Shown here one piece after another: positions 19,695 through 26,922 of a DNA stretch of 52,757 bases. Position 1 is the first letter of the stretch; the number at the start of each line of letters is the position of its first letter. Source of the stretch: an uncultured Clostridia bacterium (GTDB taxonomy: Bacteria; Bacillota; Clostridia; UMGS1883); the NCBI GenBank assembly GCA_947626145.1, contig CANQRB010000012.1, positions 1 to 52,757 on the forward strand, written 5' to 3'. The position numbers and the translations under genes were made by a program. The notes below the pieces were generated by a model. The model ran no database searches and was not told the origin of the DNA. It saw only the letters and a list, made by a program, of their open reading frames with translations.

Positions 19695-19728
19695 CATCCT
19701 ATGAGATAACTCACAGGATGATTTTTTT
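19693..19728 (+). terminator. Second terminator, overlapping the noc promoter
   Basis: Stem ATCATCCT (19693-19700) with AGGATGAT (19715-19722), then seven T residues. Messages started at the overlapping promoter lack the left arm, so the hairpin should stop only read-through from rsmG. Confidence 0.7.
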
Positions 19729-19746
19729 GTAGAAGGAGATGCACGC

Positions 19747-20514
19747 ATGAAAACCGAAGAAATTGATGTCAACCTTATTTACCCCAACCCTTTTCAGCCC
19801 CGCAGATACTACGAGCCCGCCGGAATGAAGGAGCTGACGGACTCCATACGCTCGATGGGGGTACTCAATCCCGTGCTTGTCCGACGGGCGGCGAGGGGCT
19901 ATGAGCTGATAGCCGGTGAGCGGCGGCTTAAGGCGGCAAAGGACGCGGGACTCCGAACCATTCCGGCCATAATCCGCCAGATGAGCGACAGCGACAGCGC
20001 CGTTGCGTCGATAGTTGAAAACATCCAGCGCCGAGGTCTGAACTGCTTTGAGGAGGCGGAAAGCATCAGCAGGCTTATAACCTATCACGGCCTCACTCAG
20101 GAAAAGGTTTCAAAGTTACTGGGCAAGAGTCAGAGCTCGGTCGCAAACAAGCTCCGCCTGTTGAAACTTGAGAAAAACGTCCGCGCAAAGGTGATCGAGT
20201 ACGGACTGACCGAACGCCACGCTCGTGCGTTACTTAGACTTGACTCCGAACCCCAGCAGCTCGCCGCCGTTGAAAAGATGGCCCAAGGAAACATGAGCGT
20301 TGCCATGGCGGAAAGACTGGTGCAGAGAATGATAGAGGAAAACATTCGCCAGAGCCGCCGCATAGTTCCCCGCACCTCCGTTAAGACAACCCGCAGTTTC
20401 ATCAATACTCTCACAAAGACGGTCGATATTCTCAAGAAAAACGGGGCCGTCGCCACCACAAAGGAGGTCGAGTACGAGGACTACATAGAGTACACTGTGA
20501 GAATTGCAAAGTGA
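19747..20514 (+). CDS. noc: ParB-family nucleoid occlusion protein Noc
   Basis: A 255-residue ParB/Noc family DNA-binding protein. The N-terminal CTPase region has LIYPNPFQPRRYY and the box II GERRLKAAKDAG; the NIQRRGLNCFEEAES stretch is the ENxQR-type motif; the helix-turn-helix (LTQEKVSKLLGKSQSSVANKLRLLKL) lies near residues 118-145. It is followed by parA and a second, distinct ParB, the order seen in Bacillus, where Noc keeps division away from the nucleoid. The call as Noc over ParB rests on this position. Two parS sites follow; no clear Noc-type site was seen. Confidence 0.85.
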   Translation: MKTEEIDVNLIYPNPFQPRRYYEPAGMKELTDSIRSMGVLNPVLVRRAARGYELIAGERRLKAAKDAGLRTIPAIIRQMSDSDSAVASIVENIQRRGLNCFEEAESISRLITYHGLTQEKVSKLLGKSQSSVANKLRLLKLEKNVRAKVIEYGLTERHARALLRLDSEPQQLAAVEKMAQGNMSVAMAERLVQRMIEENIRQSRRIVPRTSVKTTRSFINTLTKTVDILKKNGAVATTKEVEYEDYIEYTVRIAK

Positions 20515-20515
20515 A

Positions 20516-20531
20516 TGTTTCACGTGAAACA
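20516..20531. promoter_or_regulatory. parS site 1 (perfect palindrome)
   Basis: TGTTTCACGTGAAACA, the full 16-bp ParB-binding consensus, begins 1 bp after the noc stop codon. Origin-proximal parS sites are loading points for ParB and start chromosome segregation. Confidence 0.95.
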
Positions 20532-20542
20532 TTGCTACCGAT

Positions 20543-20587
20543 AAAAAAATGCACAAACTTTCGTGAGATTGTTTGTGCATTTTTTTT
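20543..20587. terminator. Terminator between noc and parA
   Basis: A long stem (ATGCACAAAC with GTTTGTGCAT, loop of 12) is flanked by A-runs and T-runs, so it can act on both strands. It separates the two parS sites. Confidence 0.8.
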
Positions 20588-20596
20588 AACAAAAAA

Positions 20597-20612
20597 TGTT
20601 TCACATGAAACA
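20597..20612. promoter_or_regulatory. parS site 2 (one centre change), overlapping the parA -35 box
   Basis: TGTTTCACATGAAACA differs from site 1 only at the centre (CA for CG). It covers the TTTCAC -35 hexamer of the parA promoter, so ParB bound here should affect parAB transcription. Confidence 0.9.
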
Positions 20613-20628
20613 ATTAATGTGCTATAAT
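20600..20628 (+). promoter_or_regulatory. parAB promoter
   Basis: TTTCAC (20600-20605), 17-bp spacer ending in TGTGC, TATAAT (20623-20628). The -35 lies in parS site 2. Confidence 0.7.
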
Positions 20629-20658
20629 AGTATCAAACATTTTATACGAGGTGATACA

Positions 20659-21423
20659 ATGTCAAAGGTAATAGCGATAGCCAACCAGAAGGGCGGCGTC
20701 GGCAAAACGACCACCGCCGTAAATCTGGCGGCCTGCCTGGCCATTGTGGGGAAAAGGGTTCTCATAATAGACGTTGACCCCCAGGGGAATACCACCAGCG
20801 GCCTGGGCGTGGACAAGCGCCGCTGCGCAAGGACGGTCTATGACTGCCTCATTGACAACGCACCCATGGATGAGGTGATGCTGCCGACGCAGTATGACAA
20901 CCTTTTTGTCTGCCCCTCAAACATCGACCTTTCGGGAGCGGAGATCGACCTGATAAGCATTATGGGCAGGGAAAACCAGCTGAAAAACGCCATCAGGCCA
21001 ATAAGGGAGGACTTCGATTTTATCCTTATAGACACTCCTCCGTCGCTTGGCCTTATAACCATAAACACCCTGACCGCCGCCGACAGCGTACTTATCCCCA
21101 TCCAGTGCGAGTTTTACGCCCTTGAGGGCGTCAGCCAGCTCACCAACACCATCCGTCGGGTGAAGGATGCACTCAATCCGCGCATCGAGATAGAGGGAGT
21201 GCTGCTGACGATGTACGACAGCCGCACCAATCTTTCAATTCAGGTGGTGGACGAGGTGAAGCGCTTCTTCCCCAACAAGGTCTATAAGACCATAATCCCC
21301 CGCAACGTTCGCCTTGGAGAGGCACCGGGCTTCGGACAGCCGGTCATATACTATGACAACAGCTCCAAGGGAGCCGAGGGCTATATGAGCCTTACAAGAG
21401 AAATTCTGGGAGGTGAGGTATAA
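20659..21423 (+). CDS. parA: Chromosome partition ATPase ParA (Soj)
   Basis: A 254-residue deviant Walker A ATPase. The start MSKVIAIANQKGGVGKTTTAVNLA carries the KGGVGKTT loop with the signature lysine; Walker B is DFILIDTPPSLG near residue 120. The length is that of chromosomal Soj. The ATG at 20659 has GAGGTG upstream; longer in-frame starts would run into parS site 2. The stop codon shares its last base with the parB start, so translation is coupled. Confidence 0.96.
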   Translation: MSKVIAIANQKGGVGKTTTAVNLAACLAIVGKRVLIIDVDPQGNTTSGLGVDKRRCARTVYDCLIDNAPMDEVMLPTQYDNLFVCPSNIDLSGAEIDLISIMGRENQLKNAIRPIREDFDFILIDTPPSLGLITINTLTAADSVLIPIQCEFYALEGVSQLTNTIRRVKDALNPRIEIEGVLLTMYDSRTNLSIQVVDEVKRFFPNKVYKTIIPRNVRLGEAPGFGQPVIYYDNSSKGAEGYMSLTREILGGEV

Positions 21424-22265
21424 TGTCAAAGCGTCAGCTTGGTAGGGGCTTCGACTCCCTGTTCGAGGCCACGGAAGCATTTAACGCCATGAATAAGGAA
21501 CAGGACTCGTCCACCCAGCTCAAAATATCAATGCTGGAGCCGAGACCCGATCAGCCGAGAAAGTTCTTTGATAAGGAACAGCTTCAGGAGCTGGCGGACT
21601 CCATAGCCGAGCACGGGGTCATTCAGCCGATAATAGTCGTGAACGGTGAAAACGGCTATTACCGCATCATTGCCGGCGAACGCCGCTGGCGGGCGGCGAA
21701 GATGGCCGGACTTACGGAAATCCCCGCCATTATTCGGGACTACAGCGACGTTCAGGCGGCGGAAATCGCCCTAATCGAAAACCTCCAGCGGGAGGACCTG
21801 AACCCCATTGAGGAGGCCCAGGGATATAAAAATCTGATGGATCGCTTCGGCCTGACCCAGGATAAGATAAGCGAACGGGTGGGCAAAAGCCGCAGCAATG
21901 TGGCGAATATGCTCCGTTTGCTCAATCTGGACGACGATATCCAGCTCCTCGTCCAGAGCGGGCGGCTGTCCACGGGACACGCCCGGGCCCTCCTGGCGGT
22001 GCCGGACAGGGAAAAGCGGCTCGAACTGGCCCGCCGGATAGAAAATGAGGGACTGACCGTCCGGCAGGTGGAGGAACAGGCAAAAAAGAAGGACAGCCCT
22101 CCGAAGACCAAAACGCGGACGGCCTTTGCCGGTTATCCGGATGTGGAGCGCGCTCTTTCCGAGAAGCTTGGCACAAAGGTCGCCGTAAAGGGTGAAAAAA
22201 AGGGTAAAATAGAAATAGAGTTCTACAGCGTGGACGATCTGACCCGCATAGTAGACTTGCTTTAA
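21423..22265 (+). CDS. parB: Chromosome partition protein ParB (Spo0J)
   Basis: A 280-residue ParB. It opens with [11 protein letters not shown], the ParA-contact region, then has the CTP-binding boxes ([34 protein letters not shown]), the [19 protein letters not shown] motif, the helix-turn-helix ([24 protein letters not shown]) and a C-terminal dimer region. It is clearly different from the Noc upstream. It binds the two parS sites just before parA. Confidence 0.96.
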   Translation: MSKRQLGRGFDSLFEATEAFNAMNKEQDSSTQLKISMLEPRPDQPRKFFDKEQLQELADSIAEHGVIQPIIVVNGENGYYRIIAGERRWRAAKMAGLTEIPAIIRDYSDVQAAEIALIENLQREDLNPIEEAQGYKNLMDRFGLTQDKISERVGKSRSNVANMLRLLNLDDDIQLLVQSGRLSTGHARALLAVPDREKRLELARRIENEGLTVRQVEEQAKKKDSPPKTKTRTAFAGYPDVERALSEKLGTKVAVKGEKKGKIEIEFYSVDDLTRIVDLL

Positions 22266-22285
22266 ACAGAATTGGAGGCATTAAA

Positions 22286-23554
22286 ATGTTAGACATGAAA
22301 CTTATCCGCGGAGAGACCGAGCGGGTGAAGGCGGCCATGGCCCGCCGCAAGGAGGACGTGGACATCGACGGGGTGATCGCCCTCGACGACCGCCGCAGGG
22401 CCATACTTTTTGAGGTGGAGAGCCTGAAAGCCAAACAGAACGAAACATCCAAGAAAATTCCCGTCATGAAAAAAGCCGGCGAGGACACAGCTCCGGTGTT
22501 CGCCGAGATGAAGGCCCTCTCCGACAAAGTGAAGGAGCTGGACGAGCAGGTTCGTGATGTGGAGGGTCAGATATATGAGGCCATGCTCCGCATCCCCAAT
22601 ATCCCCAACGACGACGTCCCCGACGGCGATACCGACGAGGACAATGTGGAGATCAGGCGCTTCGGCGAACCTACAAAGTTTGACTTTGAGCCCAAGGCCC
22701 ACTGGGACATCGGAACCGATTTGGGTATCCTCGACCCCGACACCGCCGCTAAGATCACCGGCGCCCGCTTCCACGTTTATCGGGATATGGGCGCAAAGCT
22801 GGAGCGTGCCGTGGTCAACTACTACCTTGACACGCACACCGAGAAGCACGGCTACACCGAAATTTTCCCGCCCTTCATGGTTCACCGCAACTCCATGGTC
22901 GGCACCGGTCAGCTCCCCAAGTTTGAGGAGGACGCTTATAAGGTGGCCGGCACCGATTACTTCCTTGTGCCCACCGCCGAGGTGCCCGTGACCAATATGT
23001 ATCGGGAACAGATCCTTGACGGGGCTCAGCTGCCAATCAAGCACGTGGCCTACACCGCCTGCTTCCGTCAGGAGGCCGGCAGCGCCGGAAGGGACGGCCG
23101 GGGCCTGATCCGTCAGCACCAGTTCAACAAGGTTGAGCTGGTCAAGTTTACCCGCCCCGAGGACAGCTATGAGGAGCTGGAAAAGCTCACTCACGACGCC
23201 GAAATGGTTCTTCAGGGACTGGGCCTCCCCTACAGGGTGGTGCGCATCTGCGTGGGCGATCTTGGCTTTACCGCCGCCAAGAAGTATGACATTGAGGTTT
23301 GGATGCCCTCTTACGGCAGGTACGTTGAGATCTCCTCCTGCTCCAATTTTGAGGACTTCCAGGCCCGCCGGGCGAATATCAAGTTCAAGGACGCCGGCGG
23401 CAAGGCCCAGTTTGTACACACCCTCAACGGCAGCGGCGTTGCCGTTGGGCGCACCGTGGCCGCCATTCTGGAAAATTATCAGAACGCCGACGGCAGCGTG
23501 ACCATCCCCGAGGTGCTGCGGCCTTATCTCGGAGGAAGAGATATAATAAAGTAA
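22286..23554 (+). CDS. serS: Seryl-tRNA synthetase
   Basis: A 422-residue class II synthetase that charges tRNA-Ser. The N-terminal coiled-coil arm spans about residues 25-105; motif 2 is [21 protein letters not shown] and motif 3 [21 protein letters not shown] lies 9 bp before the ATG. It starts 20 bp after parB and ends at an intrinsic terminator; the link to parAB is also seen near other Firmicutes origins. Confidence 0.97.
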   Translation: MLDMKLIRGETERVKAAMARRKEDVDIDGVIALDDRRRAILFEVESLKAKQNETSKKIPVMKKAGEDTAPVFAEMKALSDKVKELDEQVRDVEGQIYEAMLRIPNIPNDDVPDGDTDEDNVEIRRFGEPTKFDFEPKAHWDIGTDLGILDPDTAAKITGARFHVYRDMGAKLERAVVNYYLDTHTEKHGYTEIFPPFMVHRNSMVGTGQLPKFEEDAYKVAGTDYFLVPTAEVPVTNMYREQILDGAQLPIKHVAYTACFRQEAGSAGRDGRGLIRQHQFNKVELVKFTRPEDSYEELEKLTHDAEMVLQGLGLPYRVVRICVGDLGFTAAKKYDIEVWMPSYGRYVEISSCSNFEDFQARRANIKFKDAGGKAQFVHTLNGSGVAVGRTVAAILENYQNADGSVTIPEVLRPYLGGRDIIK

Positions 23555-23570
23555 AAAGGGCTGTGACTTG

Positions 23571-23606
23571 AAAAAACCGTCTTTTCGCAAGAAAAGGCGG
23601 TTTTTT
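23571..23606. terminator. Terminator after serS
   Basis: Arms AAAAAACCGTCTTTT and GAAAAGGCGGTTTTTT with a short loop, ending in six T residues; A-runs on the other side make it bidirectional. Confidence 0.85.
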
Positions 23607-23665
23607 CATATTATTAAAGCTTTGATTTTATTACCGGAATTATTGACACATAAGCTTTGCTTAAA

Positions 23666-23725
23666 TTAAATCTTCCTGCCCTTGAACGGTCTGCGCCATT
23701 TTTTTACAGCCCCTATCTTTCCCAT
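23666..23725 (-). CDS. Possible 19-residue basic peptide overlapping the DUF4130 gene end
   Basis: An ATG in another frame overlaps the last 13 bases of the 23713-24474 gene and reads MGKIGAVKKWRRPFKGRKI, then TAA. The composition is non-random (basic, with a WRRPFKG centre), but there is no good ribosome binding site. It may be chance, or a frameshifted tail of the upstream gene. Confidence 0.2.
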   Translation of the reverse strand: MGKIGAVKKWRRPFKGRKI

Positions 23726-24474
23726 ACGTGCCTGAAATACCGGGCGGGCATCATCTGCTTCATAAGCTTTAGATTTCTCCGTTCCTTTATGCTTATGGTG
23801 TCGTAAAACAGCTTCCACAGACCCTCGAAGCACTCTTCGTCGGAGGACTTTTCGGGCGGCACGTAGCCCTCGGCGGAAACTATGTATCTGCCCGCCGTGT
23901 CGTAAATCCCCAGCAACGAGCGGCGGGTGTCGTGTATCACCAGCGGTATGCCGGGGAAGCGGGCGGCGAAGTGGGACAGAACCAACGGCAGAATGTTGTT
24001 CTCCGGCGAAAAGCGGCAGTACTGAACTCCGCCCTCCATCACCGAAAACCTCATGAAGCCCATCATCTTGTCCGCCTCCCGGGAAACGTTCCGGCTGAGC
24101 GAAAAGACCCTGAACACCGCCGGATCGGTGAGGTGGCTGTTGGCCTTGCCGCCCATCCGGAAGCCCAGCATCAGATAGCGGTAAATGGAAATTTCCCGAT
24201 CCTCTCCGGAAGAGAGATAGGCGTGGTATATCCGCTTCATGGCCTGGGAGCCCAGCTTTTCCCGGGCGGCCTTTTTTACCCGGGCAGCCTTGGCGGGATC
24301 AGCGGCCGTTTCGATATAGCGGGTGGCAAAGGTGAGCTGGAGCCGGTTGCCGGACACTATGTCCTCCGGCTCCCTCCGGCTGTAGACCGCGTCGAATATG
24401 GCCGTGAAAAGCCCGTCGTAGGAGCCGTCATATACGTATACCGCCCCTCCGTCTAAAATTGTCCCGTCAGGCAT
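23713..24474 (-). CDS. DUF4130 protein, partner of the radical SAM protein (TIGR03915-like)
   Basis: A 253-residue protein that begins with the typical YVYDGSYDGLFTAIFDAVYSRREPEDI. Members of this family occur next to, or in other bacteria fused with, uracil-DNA glycosylase-like domains and always near a radical SAM gene, so a role in DNA repair or modification is assumed but not shown. Internal features are SGNRLQLTF, YRYLMLGFRMG and, near the C-terminus, QMMPARYFRHVWER. It overlaps the radical SAM gene by 22 bp, implying coupled translation and a joint function. Confidence 0.85.
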   Translation of the reverse strand: MPDGTILDGGAVYVYDGSYDGLFTAIFDAVYSRREPEDIVSGNRLQLTFATRYIETAADPAKAARVKKAAREKLGSQAMKRIYHAYLSSGEDREISIYRYLMLGFRMGGKANSHLTDPAVFRVFSLSRNVSREADKMMGFMRFSVMEGGVQYCRFSPENNILPLVLSHFAARFPGIPLVIHDTRRSLLGIYDTAGRYIVSAEGYVPPEKSSDEECFEGLWKLFYDTISIKERRNLKLMKQMMPARYFRHVWER

Positions 24475-25766
24475 TTCACTCTCTCCTCCGCGGTGGGCGT
24501 CAGACTGTCAAAGTCGTCGTTCATGGTCAGCTGCCGGTGCTCGGTTATAGCGGGCATCATTGAGCTCGAGGCCGTCAGACTGCCGTAGATAAAGCTGTGG
24601 TTCATTCTGTAGGACGGAAAGACGTACTTGCCGCCGCAGGTGATGAAGTAGACGGAGTTTTTCAGCTGCACCCGCAGCTTTTTAAGATCGGCGAAGGTCA
24701 GCTTTGCCGTCCTCCTTGCCGCCGCTATCCGTTTGGCGCAGTTGACCCCTATGCCCGGCACCCGCAGCAGCATCTCATATGGGGCGGTGTTTATTTCCAC
24801 TGGGAATTGATCCAGATGGTTCAGCGCCCAGAAGGCCTTGGGATCCAGCAGTGGATCCAGATGGCTGTTGTCCTCGCTGAGTATTTCCTCGGCGGTGAAG
24901 CCGTAAAACCGCATGAGCCAGTCCGCCTGATAGAGTCTGTGCTCCCTGAGCAGAGGCGGCTGAATGTCCTTCGGCAGGGCGGGATGATTGCCAACCGGCA
25001 CATAGGCGGAATAAAACACCCGCTTGAGGCCGTAGGTCCGGTACAGTGCCTGACTCAGGCGGATTATCTGATAGTCAGTGTCGGGTGTGGCCCCGATTAT
25101 CATCTGTGTGCTCTGCCCCGCCGGAACGAAGCGCGGAGTGGAGCGGAACAGCTTTATTTCATTGGTGCGCTGAATTATCCCGTCCCTTATCTGTGCCATG
25201 GGCTTGGTAACGTTTTCTTTTGTTTTTTGAGGGGCTAACAGCCTGAGACTGCTCTCGCTCGGCAGCTCGATATTGACGCTCATTCTGTCCGCCAGAAGTC
25301 CCAGCGCCCTGACCAGCTCCGGCGAGGCTCCCGGAATTGCCTTAACGTGGATGTAGCCGCAAAAATAGTATTCTTCCCGCAGTATCTTCAGCACCTCCAA
25401 AAGCCGTTCAGCGGTGTAGTCGGGATTTTTTACCACTCCCGAGCTGAGGAATAGCCCCTCCACATAGTTCCTGCGGTAGAAGCTCATGAACAGATCCGCC
25501 AGCTCCTTGGGCTCGAAGGCCGCCCGTTCGATGTCGTTGCTGCGGCGGCAGACACAGTATTTGCAGTCATTTATACAGTAGTTGGTGTACAGTACCTTGA
25601 GGAGAGAGATGCACCGGCCGTCGGAGCTGAAGGCGTGGCAGCATCCCGCGCTGACGGCGCTGCCGATGCCGCCCTTGAAGCTCCTGCGCTGGCTGCCGCT
25701 GCTGGTGCAGGCCGCGTCGAATTTGGCACTGGCCGTCAGTATGCGCAGCTTTTCGTTGGTGTCCAT
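24453..25766 (-). CDS. Radical SAM putative DNA modification/repair protein (TIGR03916-like)
   Basis: A 437-residue radical SAM protein. The iron-sulfur cluster motif CINDCKYC (C-x3-C-x2-C) lies near residues 64-71, after a conserved Cys-rich start (GCCHAF). A helix-hairpin-helix DNA-binding motif LRVPGIGVNCAKRIAAAR is near residue 330. The combination is known as rSAM_link_UDG. Its substrate is unknown. The strong promoter at 25784-25812 drives it and the overlapping DUF4130 gene. The set is complete for the two-gene form; no uracil-DNA glycosylase domain is attached. Confidence 0.9.
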   Translation of the reverse strand: MDTNEKLRILTASAKFDAACTSSGSQRRSFKGGIGSAVSAGCCHAFSSDGRCISLLKVLYTNYCINDCKYCVCRRSNDIERAAFEPKELADLFMSFYRRNYVEGLFLSSGVVKNPDYTAERLLEVLKILREEYYFCGYIHVKAIPGASPELVRALGLLADRMSVNIELPSESSLRLLAPQKTKENVTKPMAQIRDGIIQRTNEIKLFRSTPRFVPAGQSTQMIIGATPDTDYQIIRLSQALYRTYGLKRVFYSAYVPVGNHPALPKDIQPPLLREHRLYQADWLMRFYGFTAEEILSEDNSHLDPLLDPKAFWALNHLDQFPVEINTAPYEMLLRVPGIGVNCAKRIAAARRTAKLTFADLKKLRVQLKNSVYFITCGGKYVFPSYRMNHSFIYGSLTASSSMMPAITEHRQLTMNDDFDSLTPTAEERVKCLTGQF

Positions 25767-25783
25767 AAAATCACCTCGGCTTT

Positions 25784-25812
25784 ATTATAGCACATCCCTC
25801 TCCAAAATGCAA
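25784..25812 (-). promoter_or_regulatory. Promoter of the radical SAM/DUF4130 pair
   Basis: Minus strand TTGCAT (25807-25812), 17-bp spacer ending in TGTGC, TATAAT (25784-25789). It is the clearest example of the recurrent promoter type here. Confidence 0.85.
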
Positions 25813-25841
25813 ACGTTTGTTCGAGAAATATTGACGAAAAT

Positions 25842-26792
25842 TCACCGTGATTTTTGTATATATGTTACAATGACCAGCATCGCGGCGGGGCCGAGCACCA
25901 GTCCGGCCAGACCGAGCAGTCTGTAACCGACGAAGATCCCGGTCAACGTCAGCAGGGGGTGGAGGCCGATGTGGGAGCTGAGTATTTTGGGCTCCAAGAT
26001 TTGGCGGGTCAGTGAGCAGACCCCGTAAAGGGCCAGCAGGCCGAAGCCCAGGGACACGCTGCCGGTCAGCAGGCTCCACAGGGCCCAGGGAATGAGGACG
26101 AAGCCCGTGCCGAACACCGGTACGGCATCCAGAAGGGCCGTCCCCAAGGCTATGAGCACGGCGTTCTTTACTCCCAAAAGCACCAGAAACAGGGACAAAA
26201 GCCCGAAGGTTATCACCATCAGCACCGCCTGTGCCCGAATATATCCGCTGAGAGCGCTGCCTGCGGCGGCCCTTATGCTTCTCACGTTTTTGATGAAGCC
26301 GCCGCCTCCATTCCGCACAATTATGTCAACCAACCTTTCGTCATCGCGAAGAAAGAAAAAGGCGGACAGGACGGCGAACAGCCCCGTCATAAATATTTCG
26401 GTTATGTCGCCCATGTGGGCCAGCAGGCCCAGCGACAGAGTCTTTAACGCTCCGGCGGCCTCATCCCGCAGGGCCTCCGCCACCCTTGACAGCAGGGGGC
26501 TGTTTCCCTCCAGCGCCGAAAGCCGACTGAGAAGATTAGGCAGCCGATCCCACTGGCCGTATGCCGCGGCGGGGATCAGTGCCAGCGCTCCGGCGGACAG
26601 GGCGACGCAGAAGCCCAGGGCCAGTCCCGCGGCGAGGCTCCGGTTCAGGCCCGCTCTCACCATTCGCCGCACAGGACGGCGGCAGCAGAGATATATGACG
26701 AAGCCCAGCACAAAGGGCAGCGCCAGCGACAGCGCCTTCGGCAGCAGTGCCAGCGCCAGAAATATCGTAACAATGTCGGAAAATCGCTTCAT
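25842..26792 (-). CDS. AI-2E family permease, YtvI-like
   Basis: A 316-residue membrane protein with about eight hydrophobic segments and the AI-2E/PerM family pattern: FFFLRDDERLVDII in the middle, then YIRAQAVLMVITFGLLSLFLVLLG, and near the end DAVPVFGTGFVLIPWALW and LEPKILSSHIGLHPLLTL. In spore formers, YtvI is a family member made during sporulation; here the function is not proved. It lies alone between the radical SAM unit and a divergent primase-like gene. Confidence 0.85.
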   Translation of the reverse strand: MKRFSDIVTIFLALALLPKALSLALPFVLGFVIYLCCRRPVRRMVRAGLNRSLAAGLALGFCVALSAGALALIPAAAYGQWDRLPNLLSRLSALEGNSPLLSRVAEALRDEAAGALKTLSLGLLAHMGDITEIFMTGLFAVLSAFFFLRDDERLVDIIVRNGGGGFIKNVRSIRAAAGSALSGYIRAQAVLMVITFGLLSLFLVLLGVKNAVLIALGTALLDAVPVFGTGFVLIPWALWSLLTGSVSLGFGLLALYGVCSLTRQILEPKILSSHIGLHPLLTLTGIFVGYRLLGLAGLVLGPAAMLVIVTYIQKSR

Positions 26793-26871
26793 ACCGTCAC
26801 CCCTGCTTATTATATGAACCGTGCCGTCCCGTATTCAGGAAATGACGTGAGGTAAATTTTTACATTAATTG

Positions 26872-26900
26872 TTGCAAAGGGCGTCGCAATATGTTAAAAT
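26872..26900 (+). promoter_or_regulatory. Promoter of the TOTE-like gene
   Basis: TTGCAA (26872-26877), 17-bp spacer, TAAAAT (26895-26900), about 20 bp before the ATG at 26923. The leader is short. Confidence 0.65.
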
Positions 26901-26922
26901 AAAGAAAAAAGGGGGTGCGGAG

